Source of the DNA: an uncultured Spirochaetaceae bacterium
Lineage (GTDB): Bacteria > Spirochaetota > Spirochaetia > Treponematales > Treponemataceae
DNA: 10,974 nucleotides
Direction: 5' to 3'
Assembly (NCBI GenBank): GCA_902772605.1
Contig: CACYBG010000057.1
Span: 1-10,974, forward strand
How positions within the stretch are numbered: the stretch's first letter is position 1; every line of letters begins with the position of its first letter. The translations under genes and the position numbers were made by a program. A model generated the notes under the pieces. That model was not told the DNA's origin, did not search any database, and saw only the letters and a program-made list of their open reading frames with translations. Shown in pieces: positions 1 to 6,072 of this stretch.

Positions 1-2
1 AA

Positions 3-128
3 AATCCTGAGCCTGTCCCAATAAAAGACTTAAGGCTCAATCTTTCCGACTCCAGCTTGCATTTTTTCAGCAGTGAATATCCGTTTGAAAAGTATTATGA
101 AAAAATCGAACGGGAAGGCGGAAGATAA
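3..128 (+). CDS. C-terminal end of an unidentified protein (partial)
   Basis: The first reading frame in the window is open from the left edge to a TAA at 126-128 and encodes 42 residues, ending in YYEKIEREGGR. The composition (charged and aromatic residues mixed, no low-complexity stretch) looks like real protein, and the frame stops just before a GC-rich hairpin block, as expected for the 3' end of a gene. The gene would run toward the minus-strand ABC transporter operon, so the two are convergent. I do not recognise a family from so short a tail. It could be a chance open frame, since 42 codons is only moderately long. Confidence 0.45.
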   Translation, partial: NPEPVPIKDLRLNLSDSSLHFFSSEYPFEKYYEKIEREGGR

Positions 129-140
129 GTACTGTAATTG

Positions 141-258
141 TGGAGGGGAAAGCCTTCCCCTGGCTTCCAAGCAAGTCTGCTTGTCCGCCACCCCTTCCAG
201 CGGGGACACCCCGCAACGCCCCGGCTCCAAACTTTAGCAGTCACGGTGCAGGGGCTTT
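141..258. repeat. GC-rich stem-loop array, probable dispersed repeat element
   Basis: This block is far richer in G and C than its surroundings and carries three successive inverted repeats: AGGGGAA-agcc-TTCCCCT (144-161), CAAGCA-agtc-TGCTTG (168-183) and GCGGGG-aca-CCCCGC (200-214). A further GCCCC (218-222) can pair with GGGGC (251-255). It lies between two convergent genes, the plus-strand gene ending at 128 and the importer operon ending at 282, so it may act as a two-way terminator or RNA-stabilising element. From general familiarity, similar blocks recur between genes in Treponema genomes and give rise to spurious hypothetical proteins. Repetition cannot be shown from one copy. No U-run follows the hairpins directly, so classical intrinsic termination is not certain. 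Confidence 0.55.
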
Positions 259-281
259 AAGGCATTTCATCACAAAAAGTC

Positions 282-890
282 CTATTTCATATCCCCTACA
301 AATACCTGTCTGGTACAGACTGCATCTGCAAGATTCTGATTGTGCGTTATTGCAAGAATCCCTATTTCGAATTTCCTTGCATATGATAAAATCACCTTCC
401 ATATTTGAGCCTGCGTTATTACGTCAAGCATCGTACTGATTTCATCTGCAACAATGAATTTCGTCTCCGGCCGCAACGCTCGATAAACGTTGAAACGCTG
501 CAATTCGCCGCCAGAAAGTTCCTGAGGCCATCTGTCCAAAAACATTTCCTTTATCCCTAGCTGAGTGCAAAGCTCCATGTCAACTTCTCCAACTTCTTCC
601 AGTGTACGACGCATTTTCCATTTCGGATTCACAGCAAGTTCAGGATGCTGATAAATCAACTGAACCGGAGAATATCCTTTTTTAGGAAGCCGATTTTCAT
701 CCAGAAGCACGCACCCTTTTTCAGCCTTTTCCTGACCCGCCAAAATTTTTCCGATTGTACTCTTTCCGAAACCGCTCGGTCCAATCAATCCTACGACTTC
801 ATTGCTTTCGATTGAAATTGAAAAGTCGTTTATAAGATAGTCTGATTTTCCCTTGTATTTAAAGAATATGTTTTTCGCTTCAAGAACCAT
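282..890 (-). CDS. Nickel/peptide-type ABC importer, second ATP-binding subunit (DppF/NikE-like)
   Basis: This is the fifth and last gene of the importer operon: a 202-residue cytoplasmic ATPase that energises import together with its partner encoded just upstream. Visible motifs are Walker A GPSGFGKST (37-45), Q-loop YQHPE (Q81), signature LSGGELQR (125-132), Walker B FIVADE (145-150), D-loop MLD (154-156) and the switch histidine H183. It is shorter than classical OppF/DppF proteins (about 300 residues or more) and lacks their C-terminal extension. The compact form and the QHPE...NPKW segment fit the short F-subunits of nickel or metallophore systems (family knowledge, moderately sure). Its ATG shares one base with the upstream stop (TGATG), which suggests translational coupling. 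The transported substrate cannot be read from the ATPase. Confidence 0.9.
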   Translation of the reverse strand: MVLEAKNIFFKYKGKSDYLINDFSISIESNEVVGLIGPSGFGKSTIGKILAGQEKAEKGCVLLDENRLPKKGYSPVQLIYQHPELAVNPKWKMRRTLEEVGEVDMELCTQLGIKEMFLDRWPQELSGGELQRFNVYRALRPETKFIVADEISTMLDVITQAQIWKVILSYARKFEIGILAITHNQNLADAVCTRQVFVGDMK

Positions 891-1780
891 CAGACAGCCT
901 CTCTTTTTTTATTTATCGCACAAAGGCTTTCTTCAGAATCGCTCATGTCTGCGTTGTAAACTTTCCCGTCCTCGACAAAAAATCCGTTCTGTGGAAGAGC
1001 ATGCCACAGAGCCCTTGCATATGCAGAAGTCAATCTTTCAGGATGCGACACAAAGTTTTCCGTTTCCTCCACGCTTACGACACGCCCATCGCAAAAAACG
1101 GCAACCCTATCGGCAATCGTAAAGGCAAGGTCAATGTCATGCGTAATCATCAGAATTCCAGCGCCATCTTCCGCCATCTTTTTAAATGCTTTCAATGTTT
1201 CTTCAACGACAGACATATGCATTCCCGGTGTCGGTTCATCCGCAATAATCAGTTTTGCACCGCTTGTAATTGCAGTACCGATTAAAACTCGTCGTGCCAT
1301 TCCACCCGAAAGTTCAAACGGATACTGTGTCGCAACTTCCTTTTTCAGCTGAAATTTTTCCATCAGGCTTTGCACGATTCCTTTTTTTGAATCACGTCTT
1401 TTAAGGGGACTTTCTATCTGATTTTTTACCGTCATCATCGGATCCAGGTAACTGACAGACTGCGGAATCAGTGCGATTTTTTTTCCGCGCAAATTTTCCT
1501 TATCTTTTTCAGACAGGACTTTTCCTTCAAAAATTACGTTTCCTTTTGTAACTGCATTCACGGGAAGAATCCCCATGATGGCATGTGCAAGAAGACTTTT
1601 TCCTGAACCGCTCGCACCGATTACAGCCACAATCTCACCGCTTTTCACGGAAAGGGAAATGTCATGAATGACTTCAAGTGAACGCCGTTCAGTTCCCATC
1701 GAATACTGGTTGAACGTAACGCTCAGATGTTCAACTTCCAACAGATTCTGACTTTCTTTTTTTTTTTTTTTTTTTTCCAT
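890..1780 (-). CDS. Nickel/peptide-type ABC importer, first ATP-binding subunit (DppD/NikD-like)
   Basis: A 296-residue ATPase, fourth gene of the operon. It shows Walker A GASGSGKS (55-62), Q-loop Q107, signature LSGGMARR (157-164), Walker B LIIADE (177-182) and switch H214, so the catalytic site looks complete. The usual D-loop (ALD) is replaced by PGMH (185-188), while the partner ATPase keeps MLD, hinting at unequal ATP sites. The N-terminus reads M-E followed by six lysines, encoded by a 20-base A run that is prone to slippage. The ATG at 1780 follows a good AGGAG site (about 1792-1796) that overlaps the stop of the preceding permease gene. The C-terminal part (about 240-296) is a short diverged extension. 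It heterodimerises with the downstream ATPase at the membrane. Confidence 0.92.
   Translation of the reverse strand: MEKKKKKKESQNLLEVEHLSVTFNQYSMGTERRSLEVIHDISLSVKSGEIVAVIGASGSGKSLLAHAIMGILPVNAVTKGNVIFEGKVLSEKDKENLRGKKIALIPQSVSYLDPMMTVKNQIESPLKRRDSKKGIVQSLMEKFQLKKEVATQYPFELSGGMARRVLIGTAITSGAKLIIADEPTPGMHMSVVEETLKAFKKMAEDGAGILMITHDIDLAFTIADRVAVFCDGRVVSVEETENFVSHPERLTSAYARALWHALPQNGFFVEDGKVYNADMSDSEESLCAINKKREAV
1757..1776 (-). repeat. 20-base homopolymer A tract inside the DppD-like ATPase gene
   Basis: Twenty consecutive T residues on the plus strand read as twenty A residues in the coding strand, starting in the second codon. In the present length the gene is in frame. With one base fewer the reading hits TGA after about 18 codons (..VRICWKLNI-stop); with one base more it hits TGA after about 16 codons (..RKSESVGS-stop). 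Tracts of this length are known sites of replication slippage (phase variation) and of RNA polymerase slippage. The exact length may also be a sequencing or assembly artefact. Confidence 0.9.
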
Positions 1781-1788
1781 AATTCAAA

Positions 1789-2622
1789 TTACTCCTGTGC
1801 AGTTGTCGGACTCAAAAGATAATTAAGCCGCTCGCCAAGTTTGTCGAAAATCCTAACTATTGCAACAAGCATTATCCCGGGGAAAACTGCAAGCCACCAC
1901 ATTCCCGTATTCAGATATCCCATTGCTTCAGACAGGATGATACCGATTGCAGGTTTGTCCGGAGGAATGCCGAATCCCAAAAACGTAATCGCCGCCTCGT
2001 GCAGAATTGCATGCGGAAACAGAAGCACTACGCCAACAATGAATTGCGGAAGTATTGCAGGAAGAATATGATTTTTCATGATGTAAAATCCGCTTTTTCC
2101 AAATGAACGTGCAGCGATTATGTACTGCCTGTTTCTGAGCTGCATTACCTCCACACGGATTATCCTTGCAAGATGAACCCAGTGCGTAATTACAACTCCG
2201 ATTATGATTCCTTTTTTTCCCTTGCCGACAAGAACGGAAACCATAATCAGAAAAAGAGTCATCGGCATTCCCATGGTTACATCCGTAAGCCATTTGATTA
2301 CCGCATCGACTTTACCGCCGAAATATGCAGAACACACGCCCAGAATCACCGCGATGACGCAGCTTGCAAGGGCTGTAATCATTCCGACTTCCATGCTCAC
2401 GGAAAGCCCCTTCAAAGTTCGGCAGAGCATGTCGCGACCAAGCCAGTCCGTTCCAAAAACATGAAGCCCGGACGGAGCAAGCTTTACCTGATTCAAATTT
2501 ATTTCACATGATTTCTCAGGCAGAATGATACCGACCATAAGCATGATGAAAAGTACCGCAAGGGACACAATCAAAAAAATGAGTGTCGAACGCCTTCTGT
2601 TTGTTGTCGCTTTACAGAGCAT
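1789..2622 (-). CDS. Nickel/peptide-type ABC importer, inner-membrane permease C (DppC/NikC-like)
   Basis: A 277-residue binding-protein-dependent transport permease. It has an N-terminal membrane segment (about 13-33), the family motif GTDWLGRD (57-64), further membrane segments near 80-100, 120-133, 138-150, 193-205 and 245-257, and the cytoplasmic EAA loop (about 167-190, QYIIAARSFGKSGF) that docks onto the ATPases. HEAAITFLGFGI (208-219) is typical of DppC proteins. I chose the ATG at 2622 because a strong GGGGAGG site sits five bases upstream. An in-frame ATG at 2652 would overlap the previous gene by 41 bp and adds no family sequence. With the chosen start the overlap with permease B is 11 bp, as expected for coupled genes. 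Confidence 0.92.
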   Translation of the reverse strand: MLCKATTNRRRSTLIFLIVSLAVLFIMLMVGIILPEKSCEINLNQVKLAPSGLHVFGTDWLGRDMLCRTLKGLSVSMEVGMITALASCVIAVILGVCSAYFGGKVDAVIKWLTDVTMGMPMTLFLIMVSVLVGKGKKGIIIGVVITHWVHLARIIRVEVMQLRNRQYIIAARSFGKSGFYIMKNHILPAILPQFIVGVVLLFPHAILHEAAITFLGFGIPPDKPAIGIILSEAMGYLNTGMWWLAVFPGIMLVAIVRIFDKLGERLNYLLSPTTAQE

Positions 2623-3619
2623 ATATTCCTCCCCTGCTGATTCTAGGATCAATGAAATAACAGATTACATCCGCAATGAAATTTCCAAGGAAAACGAAAA
2701 CGCTGCTGCAAAGGCTTATTCCCAAAAGAAGCGCAATATCTCCCTTAATTCCCGCCGTAACTATGGCACTTCCAAGTCCAGGATAGGAAAAAACCTTTTC
2801 GACAAGAGTTGAACCGCCGAAAATTTCTCCCAAAGAAGCAAACTGAATCGTAACGGCCGGCATGAGAACATTTCTGAATCCGTGATTTTTAAACTGACTG
2901 AATCGGCTTTCACCGCGTGCCTTTGCAAAAAGAATATAGTCGCTTGAATAGATGTCCAAAAGTTTCTGTCGGACATGCAGCGTCATCTGGGCAATTCCGC
3001 TCAAACTTAAAGTAAGCGCAGGCAAAAACAGATGGCTTAAAAAATCACCCAGTCCAGCATTGCTTCGACCGATTCCAATCGAGGCACTCAATCCAACAGG
3101 GAACCATCCAAGCCCCACGGAAAAAATCATCACGAGCAAAAGTCCAATCCAATACGGCGGTGCGGATGCAAGAGCAAGCGAATAGACCTTTATGAATCTG
3201 TCTGCTATTTTTCCTTCTTTTAATGCAGCAATGGCACCGAATGCAAATCCGAAGAGTCCCGTAAAAATCCATGCAACCAGCATCAATACAAGAGAGGCTC
3301 CGGCTTTTTCAACGATGACTGAAGAAACCGGCTGTTCATAAATCGTCGAGTACCCGAAATCTCCGTGAAAAAGATTTTTAATCCAGTTGACGTACTGAAC
3401 CGGATAAGGTTTGTCGAATCCAAGTTCCGAGGCTATGCGTGCAGCTTTTTCACCGCTGACGACAGCACTCTCTCCACCCAGATATTGAGTAAGCGGATCG
3501 AGCGGAGAGAATGCCATCAGCAAAAAACAGATTATGCTGATGGCAAACAGAACGCTTGTAAGTCTGAGGAATTTTCCGCCGACAAAACGGAAACCTCCAA
3601 ACAAAGCTTCCTTTTTCAT
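2612..3619 (-). CDS. Nickel/peptide-type ABC importer, inner-membrane permease B (DppB/NikB-like)
   Basis: A 335-residue permease forming the translocation channel with permease C. The N-terminal membrane helix (about 18-37) is followed by the family segment NPL-like SPLDPL (38-43), the periplasmic block with GDFGYS (86-91), membrane helices near 107-132, 150-170, 195-212, 250-265 and 297-322, and the EAA loop (about 227-256, DYILFAKARGES). LVEKVFSYPGLG (272-283) is a hallmark of DppB proteins. The ATG at 3619, eight bases after the stop of the binding-protein gene, is preferred. An ATG at 3670 in the same frame would only add a shadow of the end of the upstream gene. The ribosome binding site is weak (CTGGAAATAG), so expression probably relies on coupling. 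Confidence 0.92.
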   Translation of the reverse strand: MKKEALFGGFRFVGGKFLRLTSVLFAISIICFLLMAFSPLDPLTQYLGGESAVVSGEKAARIASELGFDKPYPVQYVNWIKNLFHGDFGYSTIYEQPVSSVIVEKAGASLVLMLVAWIFTGLFGFAFGAIAALKEGKIADRFIKVYSLALASAPPYWIGLLLVMIFSVGLGWFPVGLSASIGIGRSNAGLGDFLSHLFLPALTLSLSGIAQMTLHVRQKLLDIYSSDYILFAKARGESRFSQFKNHGFRNVLMPAVTIQFASLGEIFGGSTLVEKVFSYPGLGSAIVTAGIKGDIALLLGISLCSSVFVFLGNFIADVICYFIDPRISRGGIYAL

Positions 3620-3627
3620 TTTGATTT

Positions 3628-5253
3628 CTATTTCCAGCCCCAATTCAGAATCTGTTCCGTAACAGTCCAAGTACCGCCGCGATGTGGTGCAGGTCGGACA
3701 TTTTCCACAGGAAGATCAACTCCATCACGCACAAGATAAATGTGATTTACGCGAAGGATTGGAAGCCACACGCAGTCACCTAAATAGTCGGTTCCAGTCT
3801 TTCCATCCCACTGTGCAAGTTTAAGGAAATTCATTGCTTCATTTTCATCCTTGGAATTGAGCGCACTGTCAATGTATCCGTCAACCACCGGATTATTGTA
3901 AAGCGAAGGATTGTAGCTTCCGTTAAAACTCATTGACGAATGGAAACCCGTAAGCACGTCAAGAGGATTGTCTCCACCCATGCCGGTCATATAGCACTGC
4001 TGATACAAAAGCTTTTCCTTTGTAACTTCCGCAAACTGCTTGAACTCGATGTCAAGCTGAATGCCGATTTCCTTAAGCTGCTGCTGCATTGCAAGACAAA
4101 CGCCCTGGCGCGGTGAATATGTCTGATCCTGAGGAACCGAATACAGGACAAACTGTGCCTTGACTCCATTCTTCTCGCGGATTCCGTCTCCATCGCTGTC
4201 AATCCATCCGGCATCATCCAAAATCTTTTTTGCAAGTTCCCTGTCATTATCGCTGTAAGTGATATCGGAAGTTCCGTAATTCGTTCCTGCAAACAGAGTA
4301 TAAAGTGGTTCACCGTAACCGCCCAAAACGCTCTGAACCATTGCATTTCTGTCCAGTGCAACATTACATGCCTTGCGGATTGCAACGTCACCGGTCACAT
4401 CATTTCCAAGCTTTACGCCATCCTTTTCCATAGCTCCAAACAAGATTGAAGGCATATAGACTGCAAGACTGTCCTTCGCCTTTACGATTTTTTTCGTGTA
4501 GCCATTAACGTTCCTGTCTCCAAGATTTACGCTCAGTCTCGCGGCATCAACTTCTCCCCTCTGTGCAAGGGCAAGGGCCGTATCCGTGTTGACAAAAAGG
4601 AATGTTATCTGATTTACGCGCGGCTTTTTTCCGTAATAATATGGATTGGCTTCAAGAATCATTTTTTCACCCTTGTCCCACTGCTTCATCACAAATGGAC
4701 CTGCACCTACAGGGTTCTGAGCATAAGTGTCCTTGTCATATGCATGCTCAGGAATGATTGCCGTCATTGCCAGAATGTGCTTGAAAAGAGAATTAGGTTT
4801 CTTAAGATAGATTTTCACCGTCGCATCATCTGTAGCCTCAGCCCTGTCGAAAAAGCTGTAATCAACCCATGTGCTTGAAGAAGCAATCAGATTGTAGGAA
4901 AATGCAACGTCTTTTGCCGTGAGTTTTACGCCGTCGGAACATACTGCATCATTTCGAACGGTAATCGTAAATACCTTGTTGTCATCGCTTACCGTACAGT
5001 CGGTGGCAAAATCTTCTACAGGCTTACCGTTTTCATCGTAGCGATAGAGCATGTTCTGAAACAGGGGATCACCGGACCACGGCCATTTTGTAGCAGGACT
5101 GAAACCTGCAGGAGGTTCTTCCGTAAGGGCTACGACAAGACTTGTTTTATCAGTCTGATTCGACTTGTTTTTCTGAGTGCAACCGGTTCCAAAAAAAGAT
5201 ACGGCCACAAGTGTCAGTGCAGAAACGATTATATTTGACATGTTTTTTTTCAT
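3628..5253 (-). CDS. Lipoprotein solute-binding protein, SBP_bac_5 family (DppA/NikA/CntA-like)
   Basis: First gene of the importer operon, 541 residues, the usual size for this family. It starts with MKKNM, a hydrophobic helix (7-22) and a lipobox FGTG-C with the acylated cysteine at 25, so it is probably a membrane-anchored lipoprotein in the periplasm. Family features include the opening V-A-L-T-E-E-P-P strand, SDGVKLTAKDVAFSYN (106-121), NPVGAGPF (180-187), YYYGKKPRV (205-213), a DSDGDGIREKNG loop (352-363) common in this family, and WLPILRVNHIYLVR (496-509). It would capture the substrate and hand it to the two permeases. SBP_bac_5 proteins bind oligopeptides, nickel complexes or opine metallophores; the sequence alone does not decide. 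The start has an AAGGAA site six to eight bases upstream. The neighbouring metal-type operators favour a metal complex (inference). Confidence 0.93.
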   Translation of the reverse strand: MKKNMSNIIVSALTLVAVSFFGTGCTQKNKSNQTDKTSLVVALTEEPPAGFSPATKWPWSGDPLFQNMLYRYDENGKPVEDFATDCTVSDDNKVFTITVRNDAVCSDGVKLTAKDVAFSYNLIASSSTWVDYSFFDRAEATDDATVKIYLKKPNSLFKHILAMTAIIPEHAYDKDTYAQNPVGAGPFVMKQWDKGEKMILEANPYYYGKKPRVNQITFLFVNTDTALALAQRGEVDAARLSVNLGDRNVNGYTKKIVKAKDSLAVYMPSILFGAMEKDGVKLGNDVTGDVAIRKACNVALDRNAMVQSVLGGYGEPLYTLFAGTNYGTSDITYSDNDRELAKKILDDAGWIDSDGDGIREKNGVKAQFVLYSVPQDQTYSPRQGVCLAMQQQLKEIGIQLDIEFKQFAEVTKEKLLYQQCYMTGMGGDNPLDVLTGFHSSMSFNGSYNPSLYNNPVVDGYIDSALNSKDENEAMNFLKLAQWDGKTGTDYLGDCVWLPILRVNHIYLVRDGVDLPVENVRPAPHRGGTWTVTEQILNWGWK

Positions 5254-5520
5254 TGTTTTTTCCTTTTATATAGATTAACTGCAACAACATTTGCAAATGC
5301 CCCGTCGTTCATTTACTTATTGAGAGTTATTGCATTGTTTTTTTTAATTCAACTCTTTTTCAATTCCGCATGATTTCCATGCATGATTTTAGGGACAACA
5401 TCGGATGAATATGCAGCGCTTCCAAAAACATCAGTTCCGGAATTGAATCGTGAAGATAATATTTTTTCGTTTAAAACTTTCAGACGGCAGTTTGCAATCT
5501 GAGAATGTTTTCAGAAAAAA
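5254..5520 (-). promoter_or_regulatory. Upstream region of the importer operon
   Basis: These 267 bases should hold the importer promoter unless it is transcribed from the upstream gene. A candidate is TTGAAT (-35) - 17 bp - TAACTC (-10) on the minus strand between about 5352 and 5325, with an A8 run inside the spacer; the -10 match is poor. A perfect 12-bp palindrome CATTTGCAAATG lies at 5288-5299, between this promoter and the start codon, where an operator could sit. The Fur/Zur-like palindromes seen further upstream do not recur here. An unassigned open stretch of 53 codons (5352-5510, minus strand, no start codon) and an overlapping plus-strand frame of 39 codons (5383-5502) are also present; neither has a ribosome binding site. 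Confidence 0.3.
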
Positions 5521-5823
5521 CTAAATGGTGAGTTTTGTTTTCCGTGTTATGGGCGTGATTGAAAGTATATATATGGAAGAAATTAAAATGGAAATCAATG
5601 TAAATGCAATTGAAACGGGCTTTGAAATTTCAATTGAAAAATCAAAAAATCGGAATGACCCGTGAACAATCTGCATTATCATACAGACGGGACAGTTTTC
5701 TTCTTCACAATGGACGCTGTCATGATCGGCATGGGAGACTTCAAAAAACAGGGTTGAAATCAATGCACACACAAGGAAAACGGCAATGATGGAACGAACC
5801 TTAGATAAGTTGATTTTTCTCAT
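5521..5823 (-). CDS. Small membrane protein with a His/Cys-rich loop, probably metal-responsive
   Basis: A 100-residue protein: a basic N-terminus, a hydrophobic helix (about 11-28), a short loop rich in potential metal ligands (H31, H34, H38, C39, C44, C47 in SHADHDSVHCEEENCPVC), an amphipathic middle part, a second membrane helix (about 70-89) and a basic tail ending KTKLTI. The HD...C..CPVC pattern resembles small uncharacterised membrane proteins that I recall beside zinc regulators and zinc importers in Firmicutes and Treponema (memory, not a search). The start at 5823 is chosen because a near-perfect AGGAGGTGAT site lies five bases upstream. A TTG at 5907 in the same frame would add 28 residues but has only a weak site. 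Its promoter is bracketed by paired Fur/Zur-type boxes. Possible roles are zinc sensing, binding or delivery (inference). Confidence 0.75.
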   Translation of the reverse strand: MRKINLSKVRSIIAVFLVCALISTLFFEVSHADHDSVHCEEENCPVCMIMQIVHGSFRFFDFSIEISKPVSIAFTLISILISSIYILSITPITRKTKLTI

Positions 5824-5927
5824 CATCACCTCCTCGCTTTTTTCTCCGCATGACAGGCAGATGTTACAATTGGAAAAACGCTGAATCTGTTGTTTTGCTT
5901 TATGCAACGATTTTTCCGGGTCTGACC

Positions 5928-5950
5928 AATTTGATAACGGTTATCATATT
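5928..5950. promoter_or_regulatory. Fur/Zur-type operator 1, overlapping the -10 and start site
   Basis: The 23-bp site reads AATTTGATAA-CGG-TTATCATATT, with a perfect 7-1-7 core TGATAAC-G-GTTATCA (5932-5946). The core resembles the Bacillus Fur consensus TGATAAT-N-ATTATCA and related Zur boxes. It covers the downstream end of the -10 element and the expected start site of the minus-strand promoter, the classical place for a repressor. Confidence 0.75.
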
Positions 5951-5974
5951 AGTTAAAAGCAAAAGCAAAGTCAA
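5946..5974 (-). promoter_or_regulatory. Sigma-70-type promoter of the small His/Cys membrane protein
   Basis: On the minus strand TTGACT (5974-5969) is separated by 17 bp from TAATAT (5951-5946), close to the vegetative consensus. Transcription should begin near 5939, giving a leader of about 116 bases before the ATG at 5823. The promoter is sandwiched between two nearly identical palindromes, which argues for tight repression. Confidence 0.65.
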
Positions 5975-5977
5975 TAG

Positions 5978-6000
5978 AATTTGATAACAATTATCAAATT
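5978..6000. promoter_or_regulatory. Fur/Zur-type operator 2, just upstream of the -35
   Basis: The site is a perfect 10-3-10 palindrome, AATTTGATAA-CAA-TTATCAAATT. It shares 19 to 20 of 23 positions with operator 1 and its centre is exactly 50 bp away, so two repressor dimers would bind on the same DNA face and could cooperate. Confidence 0.75.
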
Positions 6001-6016
6001 TAAATTCGGGGCGAAT
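6000..6016 (-). terminator. Weak possible terminator after the alcohol dehydrogenase gene
   Basis: On the minus strand ATTCG-CCC-CGAAT forms a five-pair hairpin (6016-6004) followed by TTTAAATTT. The stem is short and the T run is interrupted, so termination would be inefficient; it also abuts operator 2. Confidence 0.25.
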
Positions 6017-6072
6017 CCGTCACGCAATGACTTCACGCTCCAAATCATCAGTCCAAAAACGTGCAATCGAAT

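Noticed and set aside
140..439. A 99-codon plus-strand frame rich in Pro and Ala over the GC-rich block.
   Set aside because: It runs from the hairpin element into the antisense of the ATPase gene and has no ribosome binding site; it is a by-product of the repeat.
2623..2652. Longer start for permease C (ATG at 2652).
   Set aside because: It would overlap permease B by 41 bp, while the ATG at 2622 has a strong GGGGAGG site at five bases.
3620..3670. Longer start for permease B (ATG at 3670).
   Set aside because: The added 17 residues are a frame shadow of the end of the binding-protein gene and carry no family similarity.
5479..5492. The minus strand contains GCCGTCTGAA, identical to the core Neisseria DNA uptake sequence.
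   Set aside because: It occurs once, lacks the extended 12-mer start, and the gene content does not resemble Neisseria; a single 10-mer can occur by chance.
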